A stretch of DNA of 64,000 nt from Elusimicrobia bacterium GWA2_56_46 (lineage in GTDB: Bacteria > Elusimicrobiota > Elusimicrobia > Elusimicrobiales > UBA9959), in NCBI GenBank assembly GCA_001799575.1, contig MGTT01000022.1, forward strand, positions 1 through 64,000, written 5' to 3'. The notes beneath the pieces are model-generated. The model was not told where the DNA came from. It worked only from the letters and a program-made list of their open reading frames with translations, and did no database searches. Shown here in pieces: positions 41,867-49,903 of this stretch. A program made the position numbers and the translations under genes. How positions within the stretch are numbered: the stretch's first letter is position 1; each line of letters opens with the position of its first letter.

Positions 41867-42574
41867 TTACTGTTTTTTACGCGCGTCCTCTATCTTCCCG
41901 AACACTCCCAGCAGCGTGACGCGGGGAACTACGTCCATGGTTCCGTTTTTCAGGACGATTTCCATGTCCCGCCTGCCGGTTTCAGGCCTGAACGCCATGA
42001 AATCCAGCACCCTGGAGCTGCGGTGTATTTCCTCCAGAGCAGCCGCGAACGAGTCCCGCCCCTCTATGGCGTCGGCAAGGGCGCGGGCGCAAATAAAATC
42101 TTCGAGATGCGTCCTGTCGTAATACAGGCAGGCGGGCACGATCAGGGTGTCTTTCGGATTCGCCCGGCAGTATTCGGCCACAAAGGGCATATTTGCGAAA
42201 CAGCCTATAAGGATCTCTTCCGCCCTGACCAGCGACATGACCGCGGGCGAACCGGATCTGGTGACGATCAGCGCCGGCCGGGAAGCGTCCGAGGCGCGCA
42301 GCGCGGTGTGCGGCGAGTTGTCGTACTTGTCCACTTCCGGCGGAAAGTCTATTTCGGAAAAAAGATCCGAGCCTTTTTCAAGAGCCTTTACCGCTGCGGC
42401 GTGGGCGGGGCCGGAATAAACCCTGATATCGCTTCTTCCGCTTTTTAAAAGAGCGCAGACCGTGTTGGAAAACCTGAACAGATCTATAACTATGCCGCGG
42501 CCCCGCCAGGCGCGGGCTTCTGCCGGCTCGTAAGCGACTCTAGCCGGAAAATTGCCCCTAGAACCGTCTTTCAT
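41867..42574 (-). CDS. ComB-like 2-phosphosulfolactate phosphatase family protein
   Basis: A 235-residue member of the ComB family (VIDLFRFSNTVCALLKSG, TRSGSPAVMSL, ILIGCFANMPFVAEYC, CLYYDRTHLEDFICARALA). ComB hydrolyses 2-phosphosulfolactate in coenzyme M synthesis, but the family is widespread in bacteria without that pathway, so the substrate here is unknown. It ends one base before queC starts and may be co-transcribed. Confidence 0.78.
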   Translation of the reverse strand: MKDGSRGNFPARVAYEPAEARAWRGRGIVIDLFRFSNTVCALLKSGRSDIRVYSGPAHAAAVKALEKGSDLFSEIDFPPEVDKYDNSPHTALRASDASRPALIVTRSGSPAVMSLVRAEEILIGCFANMPFVAEYCRANPKDTLIVPACLYYDRTHLEDFICARALADAIEGRDSFAAALEEIHRSSRVLDFMAFRPETGRRDMEIVLKNGTMDVVPRVTLLGVFGKIEDARKKQ

Positions 42575-42590
42575 AGGGATTTTTTTCGCC

Positions 42591-42648
42591 CTTTAGCCTT
42601 TATCCTTAAGCCTTAATCCTTCCCGAAAAATTCGACTGAATTTTTCGG
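42591..42648 (-). repeat. Palindrome plus heptad array overlapping a gene 3' end
   Basis: A perfect 11-bp palindrome (ccgaaaaattc and complement, 4-base loop, 42623-42648), then heptads AAGGATT, AAGGCTT, AAGGATA, AAGGCTA. The palindrome is translated as PKNSVEFFG in the upstream lipoprotein and the first heptad gives KD and the TAA stop. Confidence 0.85.
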
Positions 42649-43077
42649 ATTACCTGCGGCATATTTGAAAGCCAGGGCGCTGATAAAAACTTCCGGCTCC
42701 TGGTAAACGCCCAGCCGGGACTCAACCCTGGGCCTTTCCTCGCTGATAATTATGCCGTCGGCGCCGATCTCCGCGGCCATTTTCCTGGCCAGCTTTTTCT
42801 GACGCTCCAGGGCGGAACCGGCATCCGCCGGAAATTTCGCGCTGTGAATGATGGCTATGGCTCCCCAGGGTTTGAGGGTCTGTTCCCTGGAGAAGAATAC
42901 CGGGACTTCGGAAACCGATCTGGCCGGGAACCAGGGCCCTACCTGGATAATATCTGGTCTGGACGCGGAACAGGCGGTTCCGAACAGGATGAGGGCCGCA
43001 AGGCCCCCCGGACCGGCCCAAAAGCGCCTTTTGCGGGCAATCCCTATCTGGGCGGCTCCAAACCCAGTTCCTTGCAT
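42613..43077 (-). CDS. Small lipoprotein of unknown function
   Basis: A lipoprotein of 154 residues from the ATG at 43077: basic start, hydrophobic stretch and lipobox FGTAC. The frame is open to 43239, but that part is antisense-free overlap with the HicA-like gene in another frame. The domain (ALERQKKLARKMAAEIGADGIIISE) resembles small heavy-metal-binding/YbjQ-like or DUF4156-type lipoprotein folds, only loosely. The C-terminal NPKNSVEFFGKD is repeat-encoded. Confidence 0.6.
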   Translation of the reverse strand: MQGTGFGAAQIGIARKRRFWAGPGGLAALILFGTACSASRPDIIQVGPWFPARSVSEVPVFFSREQTLKPWGAIAIIHSAKFPADAGSALERQKKLARKMAAEIGADGIIISEERPRVESRLGVYQEPEVFISALAFKYAAGNPKNSVEFFGKD

Positions 43078-43232
43078 ATTTTCCTCACGGTAAAGTCCGC
43101 GATCTCGGTATGCCTGGTGACAGGAATTTCCTTGCCGGTGGCGGGGTTGGAAAAAACCGAATATTTGCCGCCTTCCCTTGAAAGCGTGCAGCCGCTCTGC
43201 ATAAGGTATCTGACAAGTTCTTTTCTCTTCAT
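43044..43232 (-). CDS. HicA-like protein lacking the catalytic histidine
   Basis: A 62-residue protein with the HicA double-stranded-RNA-binding-like fold (KRKELVRYLMQSGCTLSREG, then TGKEIPVTRH and TVRKICKELGL). In active toxins of this subfamily the motif is GG(K/R)HS; here it is GGKYS, so the catalytic His is Tyr. No HicB antitoxin gene is adjacent. It probably no longer cleaves RNA, but may bind it. It overlaps the lipoprotein start by 34 bases. Confidence 0.7.
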   Translation of the reverse strand: MKRKELVRYLMQSGCTLSREGGKYSVFSNPATGKEIPVTRHTEIADFTVRKICKELGLEPPR

Positions 43233-43323
43233 AAACCACCTCTAAAGTATTCTATCAATTTAAGCGGCAGGGATTAAGGCGCGACAAGCGTAAATTGCTT
43301 CCTTGCCTCTATAGCTGACTTAA

Positions 43324-43373
43324 TCCCTCATCCCTCATCCCTCATCCCTCATCCCTCATCCCTCATCCCTCAT
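43324..43373 (-). repeat. Perfect heptad array (seven TGAGGGA units)
   Basis: Seven exact copies of tccctca on the plus strand, with a degenerate end. The first coding-strand unit carries the TGA stop of the upstream secreted-protein gene. This is the most regular array in the window and should be length-polymorphic between strains. The rest of the gap to 43232 shows nothing. Confidence 0.95.
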
Positions 43374-43837
43374 CTCTCCGAATTCCGGTGGAGCCTGGAA
43401 ATCAGCTTCCACGTTACGGAGTTCCCTCCGACCGAGATCTGCACAAAAGAGATCACGCCTTCTTCATTCTCTAAAACCAGCAGACTTCTCCCACCGTCGT
43501 TCAGCGTGCCCTTAAGCTGGCCGTACGAAGCCGGCAGACCGCCTGGGGCGGCGGATCTTTCGGTTTCATCCGGGGAAGACTCCTCATTTTCAGCTAAGCG
43601 GGCCGGATCATTATCCTCGACGCTGGCGTCTATCATCACTCCGCCGTCGTCTTCGGACTCGGCCGGGGCTGAGTTTTTTTTGACGGCAACCGACGGCGCG
43701 CGCGGCTGTTTTGCGGCGGCCGTCTTGGGCGCTGCTTCTGCGTTTCTCCCGGCCGGCGCGTAATTATTTTTTCCCTGCTGGGCGCCCGCAGCGGCGGCCA
43801 GCGCCATGAACACCGCAAGAACCCGGATGATCCTCAT
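43370..43837 (-). CDS. Secreted Ala/Pro-rich protein of unknown function
   Basis: A 155-residue protein with a signal peptide (VLAVFMALAAAAGA), a disordered Ala/Pro/Lys then acidic middle (~20-100), and a short C-terminal beta segment (LPASYGQLKGTLNDGGRSLLV, ISFVQISVGGNSVTWKLI). It lies 10 bases after murI and is probably co-transcribed. Its stop is inside the heptad array. No family assigned. Confidence 0.65.
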   Translation of the reverse strand: MRIIRVLAVFMALAAAAGAQQGKNNYAPAGRNAEAAPKTAAAKQPRAPSVAVKKNSAPAESEDDGGVMIDASVEDNDPARLAENEESSPDETERSAAPGGLPASYGQLKGTLNDGGRSLLVLENEEGVISFVQISVGGNSVTWKLISRLHRNSER

Positions 43838-43846
43838 ACTTCCTCC

Positions 43847-44647
43847 TTAAAACCTTTTGACTTCAACGCGGCCGGTCTTTATGCCTAAAAGCCGCCGGGC
43901 CAGGATCCTGAACTTTTCGGGCGCGTCGCTGGCTATAAAGCGGATCTTGCCGCCATAACCCGGATTCAGAAGATCCCTGGAAACCAGCGCGGCCCTGGCC
44001 TCAAAGGCGGCGGCCTCGGCGGAATCCACCAGCCGAACCCCCCGGCCAAGAACCCGTCCGATAACTTTTTTCAGCAGCGGATAATGGGTGCAGCCCAGAA
44101 TCATGGTATCGAAACGTTGTTTTTTAAAAGGAGCGAGATATTCGGCGGCCACAAGTTCCGTGATCTTTTTTCCGCACCACCCTTCCTCCACCAGCGGAAC
44201 GAACAGCGGACACGCTTTCTCCCTCACCAGAAGACCGGGATCCAGTTTCTTCAGGGCCCGGCCGTAGGCGCCGCTCAACACCGTCGCGGTCGTACCCGCC
44301 ACCAGGATGCGTTTATTTACGGTAGCGGCGGCCGCCGCGCGCGCGCCGGGCTCAATAACCCCTATGACGGGGGCTTTCGAAACTTTGCGCACCTCTTCCA
44401 GCGCCAGCGAGGACGCCGTATTGCAGGCCACGATGAGGAGTTTCACCCCGCGGGCCGACAACAGCGCCGCTATTTCTTTTGAGAACGAGATGACCGCGTT
44501 TTTCGATTTGGTTCCGTAAGGCACCCGCGCGGTGTCGCCGAAATAGATGATATTTTCCGAAGGCATCAGACGGCGCACGGCCTTAAATACCGTAAGCCCC
44601 CCCAGCCCCGAATCAAAAATTCCAATAGGCCTTTCGCTGTCCTTCAT
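43847..44647 (-). CDS. murI: Glutamate racemase
   Basis: Makes D-glutamate for peptidoglycan. The N-terminal motif is PIGIFDSGLGGLTV, the first catalytic Cys lies in LIVACNTASS and the second in ILGCTHYPLL. From the ATG at 44647 it is 266 residues, normal for the family; the frame runs on through the upstream array to 44716. Confidence 0.95.
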   Translation of the reverse strand: MKDSERPIGIFDSGLGGLTVFKAVRRLMPSENIIYFGDTARVPYGTKSKNAVISFSKEIAALLSARGVKLLIVACNTASSLALEEVRKVSKAPVIGVIEPGARAAAAATVNKRILVAGTTATVLSGAYGRALKKLDPGLLVREKACPLFVPLVEEGWCGKKITELVAAEYLAPFKKQRFDTMILGCTHYPLLKKVIGRVLGRGVRLVDSAEAAAFEARAALVSRDLLNPGYGGKIRFIASDAPEKFRILARRLLGIKTGRVEVKRF

Positions 44648-44651
44648 AAAA

Positions 44652-44706
44652 CTTGTGACCTGTGTCTTGTATCTTGTGACAACAGATCCCGCTCCACCGG
44701 ATCTGT
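44652..44706 (-). repeat. Palindrome plus heptad array between amidase gene and murI
   Basis: Right after the amidase stop an 8-bp stem (acagatcc with ggatctgt, 44682-44706) is followed by four heptads (GTCACAA, GATACAA, GACACAG). Unlike the others these units lack a stop triplet. The palindrome could act as a weak terminator. Confidence 0.8.
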
Positions 44707-46365
44707 TTATTTCCACCTCTTCATCTGCGCGTATTTCATAACGCCTTTATAGATGGAGTTCGCTATCTTCGTCCGGCCCTTTTTATCGTTCATGGCCTGC
44801 TGATCCCTGGTGTTGGTCATAAACCCCAGCTCCACCAGGATCCCGGGGGAGTAGGTGCCGCGCAGGACGTAAAACGCGGCCTGCTTCACTCCACGGTTGA
44901 CGAACGGGGTGCTTTTTTCCAGTTCTTTTGAAACGAGGCCGGCCAGTTGGCTGCCCTCGTTCAGATATTCGTTCCTGGCCAGGGAATGAAGCAGCAGCGC
45001 CGAAGGGTCTACGGCGCTCTCCCCCTCTTCAAGCCCGATCACGGAGTTTTCGAAATCGGCGACTTCGGCGGCCCAGGGATCGGAAGCGTTCTCCGACATG
45101 AAATAGACCTCAAAACCCTTTTCGCGCCGGTCGCGCGAGGCGTTGGCGTGAATGGAAATAAAGAGATCGGCCTTGTAATCGTTGGCGATCCTGGAACGCT
45201 CGTTAAGCGGAATAAAAACGTCGGAGGTGCGGGTCATCAGCACGTCGAAGATCTCCTCGTCTTTCAGCATATTGTAAAGTTCCTTCGCCGTCAGCAGATT
45301 GATCTCCTTTTCCCTGAGACCGAAAGCCTTCCGGCCGCCGGCGTCCTTGCCGCCGTGGCCGGCGTCTATTACTACGCGCTTGCGCCCCCCTTTTTCCAGA
45401 ACGAACTTATCGGGGATATTAAAGCCCGCGATGGAAACTGATTCTCCGGGCGGCGCGCCGGCGGGGCCGTCCACCCGGCCGAGATCCGGCGCGGCGGCCT
45501 CCGCGGTTTTTTTCCCGGCGCCGCCGGAAGACGGCAGCTCCGGCAGGATCCCGCCCGGAGCTATGACCTTAACGCCGGCCTCAGCCGCGGCCGCGGGGCT
45601 GCCGTTGATGCTCTGTGAAACGGGTTTCGCCAGTTTCTCCACGTCAAAGACCAGGCGGTCGGGACCGGACAGTTTGAAAGAAACCACTTTCCCGAAGTTG
45701 TCGCCCGGAGTCAGCACGATGCGCGCCATCTTGTTTTCCTGGAAGACATCCACGCTGGTGACTACGCCGTCGGCGATACCCAGTTTATCCTCGGACTCCA
45801 CCACGCCGTTCGGCACGGTGATCGAAAACACGTTATTGTCTTTCTGTGAAGTCTGATAGTCGAGCGGCTCGCTCAGGTAAACCACCACCCTGGTCTTGTC
45901 CTTATACGAAAAGTAATTTATGGAGCTGATGTTTATCTTCCGCCGGGAGGACAGCACCCCCGTGGAAGGCTCGTAATCCAGTTTGAACCCGAAAGCCCGG
46001 GCGAAATGCCTGGAGATGAAGAAATCCATGGCCAGGAACGCGCGGCCGCCGCGCACTATCAGCGGATCGGAAAAGGCGATCCTGGTGTCGTTGAGCGTCA
46101 CCTCGTCCGACTTCATGAAGAATACTATCTTATTCCCCTTGTTCTGAAGCAGCAGTTTGCCGCTGACCGGATACCAGTAGATCTTTCCCCCCATTAACTT
46201 GCCGGCCCTGTTAGCGTCCAGGTAGAGCGTATCGTTCAGCGTATAAGTGCCTATCTTGCCCATGTAAACGCCGTTTTTCATATAGACGACTTCGTCCACT
46301 CTGGCCTGCGCCGGCGCGCAAAACGCGGCCGCAATAAACGAACACAATAATATTTTTTTAAGCAT
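44707..46365 (-). CDS. N-acetylmuramoyl-L-alanine amidase with AMIN domain
   Basis: A 552-residue periplasmic amidase that cuts the stem peptide from muramic acid during cell separation. In order: signal peptide; a copper-amine-oxidase-N-like domain (~25-130); an AMIN domain (~150-245, ISSINYFSYKDKTRVVVYLS); a Gly/Ala linker; and an amidase_3 catalytic domain (~325-545) with zinc-binding motifs VIDAGHGGKDAGG, EKEINL and SIHANAS, and the Glu in GILVELGFMTN. AmiC-type architecture. Confidence 0.92.
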   Translation of the reverse strand: MLKKILLCSFIAAAFCAPAQARVDEVVYMKNGVYMGKIGTYTLNDTLYLDANRAGKLMGGKIYWYPVSGKLLLQNKGNKIVFFMKSDEVTLNDTRIAFSDPLIVRGGRAFLAMDFFISRHFARAFGFKLDYEPSTGVLSSRRKINISSINYFSYKDKTRVVVYLSEPLDYQTSQKDNNVFSITVPNGVVESEDKLGIADGVVTSVDVFQENKMARIVLTPGDNFGKVVSFKLSGPDRLVFDVEKLAKPVSQSINGSPAAAAEAGVKVIAPGGILPELPSSGGAGKKTAEAAAPDLGRVDGPAGAPPGESVSIAGFNIPDKFVLEKGGRKRVVIDAGHGGKDAGGRKAFGLREKEINLLTAKELYNMLKDEEIFDVLMTRTSDVFIPLNERSRIANDYKADLFISIHANASRDRREKGFEVYFMSENASDPWAAEVADFENSVIGLEEGESAVDPSALLLHSLARNEYLNEGSQLAGLVSKELEKSTPFVNRGVKQAAFYVLRGTYSPGILVELGFMTNTRDQQAMNDKKGRTKIANSIYKGVMKYAQMKRWK

Positions 46366-46383
46366 AAAGTTCCTCGGTGTGCG

Positions 46384-46417
46384 GCCTTTAGCCTTTAGCC
46401 TTCAGCCTTTCCCCTTA
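46384..46417 (-). repeat. Heptad array after the RNase G gene
   Basis: Starts at the TAA stop of the ribonuclease gene: about five units (AAAGGCT, GAAGGCT). It fills the gap to the amidase gene. Confidence 0.85.
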
Positions 46418-47866
46418 CTCCAGTATTATCCTGTAGTCTTCCCACGTCAGCAGGGGATCCGACAGCACGCGGACGCTCCGGTGCACGTTCTTTTCGATCA
46501 GCTCCTGTTTCTTTTTGATAACTTCCATAAGCATCGGATTTACGATCACCCTCAGGTTCCCGCCGGGGCGGCCGGAGGTGAGGTTGTGGATCTCCCGCTG
46601 GATCTTGATCCTGATGCTTTCGCTGGAAAGCACGCGGCCGGAGCCGTGGCACTCCGGGCACTCCTCCGTGAGGAGACTGAAAGTGCTCTCGCGCTTGCGC
46701 TCCCGCGTCATCTCGACAAGACCCAGGCGCGTGATGGGCAGGATCCGTATCTTGGCCCGGTCGCGCCGCACCGCGCGCTCCATCGCGTCCACCACCTTGT
46801 GGCGGTTGGAGGCTTTTTTCATGTCGATAAAATCGATCACGATGATGCCGCCGATATTGCGCAGGCGCAGCTGGCGGGCCACTTCCTGGGCGGCCTCGAT
46901 ATTGGTCATGGTCACCGTTTCTTCCTGGGAACGGTTGCCGGTGAAGCGGCCGGTGTTTACGTCTATGGCGCAAAGCGACTCGGCCTCCTGAATGATGATG
47001 CTGCCGCCGTTGGGGAGCTCCACTTTTATTTTGCGCAGTTCTTCGATGCTCTTGTCGATGTTAAAAGCTTTGAAGACGGGGGTCTTGCCGTCATAATGCT
47101 TCACCCGTTCTTTCAGATCCGGGGAGATCTTGGCGACGAATTCCTGCGTGGCCTCATAATCGTCCTTGTTGTCCAGCATATAGATGGCTACGTCGTCCGA
47201 GAGGATGTCCCGGGCGACCTGCAGCGTCATGTCCATGTCCTTGTGGAGAAGAAAAGGCGGCCGGACGGTCTCGAAACGCTTCTGAACGGAATCCCAGAGC
47301 CGCATCAGGAATTTCAGTTCGCGCTCAAGCTCTTCCTCGGAGGCCCCTTCCGATTCGGTGCGCACGATGCAGCCTTTCTTGCCCAGTTCGTTGGCGACCG
47401 TGATCTTCCTGAGGATCTCCGAAAGTCGCTTCCTTTCCTCCGGGGTCTCTATATTTTTAGACACGCCAACGAACTCCTGGAACGGCGTCAGCACCAGGTA
47501 TCTCCCGGGGAGCGAGATATCCATGGTGACTTTCATCCCCTTGGTGCCTATGGCGTCCTTGGTCACCTGCACCATGACCTCCTGGTCTTTTTTCAGCAGC
47601 TTTTCGATCGGTTCGCGCTGGCCGCCCAGGACGTCCGAAATATAGATATAAGCGTTCTTATCGAGGCCGATATTCATGAACGCGCTGGAAATACCGGGCA
47701 GGACATTTTCCACCACGGCCTTGTAAATGTTACCGACGATATTATTATTGCTTCTGCGTTCCCAGAAAAGTTCGGCCAGACGGCCGTCCTCCAGGATCGC
47801 TATCCGCGTCTCTTCGAACGAAGTGTTCGCGAAGATCTCTTTTTTGACCGCATTCTGATTGTTCAT
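46415..47866 (-). CDS. rng: Ribonuclease E/G
   Basis: A 483-residue endoribonuclease for rRNA and mRNA processing. An S1 RNA-binding domain (~40-125) is followed by the RNase E/G catalytic core with metal ligands in IDVNTGRF and IVIDFIDM. The zinc-link pair of the family is CPEC (ECPECHGSGR). It lacks the long degradosome scaffold of RNase E, so RNase G is the better name. In many bacteria rng adjoins the cell-shape operon, as here. Confidence 0.93.
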   Translation of the reverse strand: MNNQNAVKKEIFANTSFEETRIAILEDGRLAELFWERRSNNNIVGNIYKAVVENVLPGISSAFMNIGLDKNAYIYISDVLGGQREPIEKLLKKDQEVMVQVTKDAIGTKGMKVTMDISLPGRYLVLTPFQEFVGVSKNIETPEERKRLSEILRKITVANELGKKGCIVRTESEGASEEELERELKFLMRLWDSVQKRFETVRPPFLLHKDMDMTLQVARDILSDDVAIYMLDNKDDYEATQEFVAKISPDLKERVKHYDGKTPVFKAFNIDKSIEELRKIKVELPNGGSIIIQEAESLCAIDVNTGRFTGNRSQEETVTMTNIEAAQEVARQLRLRNIGGIIVIDFIDMKKASNRHKVVDAMERAVRRDRAKIRILPITRLGLVEMTRERKRESTFSLLTEECPECHGSGRVLSSESIRIKIQREIHNLTSGRPGGNLRVIVNPMLMEVIKKKQELIEKNVHRSVRVLSDPLLTWEDYRIILE

Positions 47867-47883
47867 AGTAGTAAAACTCTCCT

Positions 47884-48558
47884 TTAAATCACTTCCAGCC
47901 CGCCTTTTGAGTCAAGCCAGTACAGTTCTTCCCTTATTATCCTTTTGATTTCAACTTCCTTTCCCGCGATAACGCCCAGCGCGGCTTCCGGTTTGATGTT
48001 TTTCCCGGGCAGAACCCTCAGCGTCAGGGCCAGAGAGCCCGTAGCCGCGTCCAATTCCGCGCTCAGAACCAGGGGACGCGCGTCGATCGTCCCGGAAACG
48101 CCCGCCGGCCCGGTTTTTTCATAAGGCGCGCTTTCCCGCGCGAGAAAAGCGTCCAACGACTCCCTGGAAATCTCTCCGTCAAGCTTCGTTTCTATAAGAT
48201 ACCGCGCCGCGCCGACACTGGCCTCTATGGAAGGGAAGTGCACCGGCACCCGCCTGGCGGAAAGCAGGGAAAAAGATCCCGGCAGCACCGCCGATAGTTT
48301 GGCCCTGACCACCTCCTCTTTGCAGGACTGCGCCAGATAGAGGTCGGCATACTCGCAGCGGCTTCCGTACCCCCCGGGCAGCGCGGGCCCGAAAGCCATT
48401 TTAGGAACCGCGCTCCCGGCCTTGGCGGGCCAGCAATCCAGACCGGAAGCCGCCGCTATCCCTCTGAACGCCTTGATCTGTTCCAAATGCGACATCCGCT
48501 CCGCGCCTTCCAGCCGCGCGAATCTGAGCCGCATCCGGGATTTGGGGCCTTCGTTCAT
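47884..48558 (-). CDS. DUF2344 protein (radical SAM-linked)
   Basis: A 224-residue member of the TIGR03936/DUF2344 family (KSRMRLRFARLEGAERMSHLEQI, PKMAFGPALPGGYGSRCEYADL). The family usually accompanies or is fused to a radical-SAM protein (TIGR03960) near rng. No radical-SAM gene is adjacent here. I use the ATG at 48558, 4 bases after the rodA stop. Function not known; a link to RNA modification or RNase G is suggested by synteny. Confidence 0.8.
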   Translation of the reverse strand: MNEGPKSRMRLRFARLEGAERMSHLEQIKAFRGIAAASGLDCWPAKAGSAVPKMAFGPALPGGYGSRCEYADLYLAQSCKEEVVRAKLSAVLPGSFSLLSARRVPVHFPSIEASVGAARYLIETKLDGEISRESLDAFLARESAPYEKTGPAGVSGTIDARPLVLSAELDAATGSLALTLRVLPGKNIKPEAALGVIAGKEVEIKRIIREELYWLDSKGGLEVI

Positions 48559-48562
48559 AAGA

Positions 48563-49903
48563 TCAGACCAAAGCGTATCTCCTCGCGTAGATCGACTGCA
48601 CCAGGCCAAGAGAGAGCAGGGTGGCCACGAGATTCGACCCGCCGTAAGAAAGCAGCGGCAGCGGCACGCCGGCCACCGGACTTAAACCCAGGAGCATGCC
48701 GAAATTGATGAAAAAATAGATCATGAACATCCCGAAAATTCCGCAATTGACCAGGTAGCCGAAACGGTCGCGGGCCAGCCGGGCGGTAGAGCGTATCCTG
48801 CTGAGGATCATGACATAAAGGCCCATGACCAGCATGGTGCCCCAGAAACCCATTTCTTCCCCGACGACGGCCAGGATAAAATCGGTATGCCGCTCGGGCA
48901 CGAACCCCAGACGGGACTGGGTCCCGGAAAATATACCCTTGCCGAGAAGCCCCCCAGAACCTATGGCGATACGAGCCTGGAGGAGATTGTAACCGGCTCC
49001 CTTGGGATCGGCCTCCGGGGACAGGAAAACCTGAAGCCGCTTCTCCTGATAATCTTTCATCTGGTGTTTCACCATTACGCCCGAGAAGAAGCCCAGCACC
49101 ACCACCAGCGCCGCCCCCCCGAAGAAAACGCCGGAGATATTGGAGTAAAGCTTTACCGAAAGCACCCACAAAAGATAGGCCGCGCCCCCCACCGCCAGCA
49201 CAAATGACAGAGCGCTCCAGCCGAAGTCGGAAAGATGAAAAAAATAATTCACCAGCGGACTGTCTAACAGCTCCGGATTCAGATGAATGACGGTCCAGAG
49301 AATCGGAAAAAGCGCCGCGATAAAACTGTAGCCCAGGATAATGGCCAGATGAAAAAGATTGGCGCCCGCGGCGAACAGCATGATCAGAACCACCGGCAGG
49401 GTAAGGAGTATGGCGGAAAAATCAGGCTGTTTGATAAGCAGGAAAAACACCGGGAGACTCAGCAGCAGCGCCCCCAGCACCACCGAAAATTCCCGTATGC
49501 TGGTTATCTTTTTGTCCAGATAGTTGGCCAGAACCAGGATCAGCCCGATACGCGCGAATTCGGAAGGCTGAACGGAGAACAAGGCCAGGCGGTACCACGA
49601 CCGGGAACCTTTATCCACCACTCCGAATATAAGCACGCCTATCAGCGCCAGGAGCACCGCTCCGTAGACGAATTTCCACTGATCCTGGAAGATCTGGTAA
49701 TTAAGGCTCCATACCGCGGCGAAAACGGCCATTCCAAGCGGCACGGCTATCAGATGCGTCCTGATTATACGGAACTGATGCGGCAGAACGGAAACCGAGG
49801 AAAAGATCGCCAGCGTACCGACGGCGATGAGCGTCAGAACCGAAAAAAACAGCACCCAGTCCATGCGGCCCTTTTTAAGTCCGGCGGAAGCGGTGGAGAT
49901 CAT
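48563..49903 (-). CDS. rodA: Rod shape-determining peptidoglycan polymerase
   Basis: A SEDS glycosyltransferase that polymerises peptidoglycan during elongation with PBP2. It has ten or more membrane helices and the SEDS signatures (RSWYRLALFSVQPSEFARIG, and the C-terminal SYGGSNLVATLLSLGLVQSI). At 446 residues it is ~70 longer than usual: an extra hydrophobic segment (~215-285, SALSFVLAVGGAAYLLWVL) extends the large central loop. It overlaps mrdA by 4 bases. Confidence 0.93.
   Translation of the reverse strand: MISTASAGLKKGRMDWVLFFSVLTLIAVGTLAIFSSVSVLPHQFRIIRTHLIAVPLGMAVFAAVWSLNYQIFQDQWKFVYGAVLLALIGVLIFGVVDKGSRSWYRLALFSVQPSEFARIGLILVLANYLDKKITSIREFSVVLGALLLSLPVFFLLIKQPDFSAILLTLPVVLIMLFAAGANLFHLAIILGYSFIAALFPILWTVIHLNPELLDSPLVNYFFHLSDFGWSALSFVLAVGGAAYLLWVLSVKLYSNISGVFFGGAALVVVLGFFSGVMVKHQMKDYQEKRLQVFLSPEADPKGAGYNLLQARIAIGSGGLLGKGIFSGTQSRLGFVPERHTDFILAVVGEEMGFWGTMLVMGLYVMILSRIRSTARLARDRFGYLVNCGIFGMFMIYFFINFGMLLGLSPVAGVPLPLLSYGGSNLVATLLSLGLVQSIYARRYALV

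Noticed and set aside
43044-43239. Functional HicAB toxin-antitoxin pair
   Set aside because: No hicB is present and the catalytic His is Tyr.
43324-43373. CRISPR array
   Set aside because: Units are 7 bases with no spacers and there are no cas genes.
46379-47887. 502-residue plus-strand frame
   Set aside because: Antisense shadow of the RNase G gene; His/Arg/Asp-rich composition and no domain.
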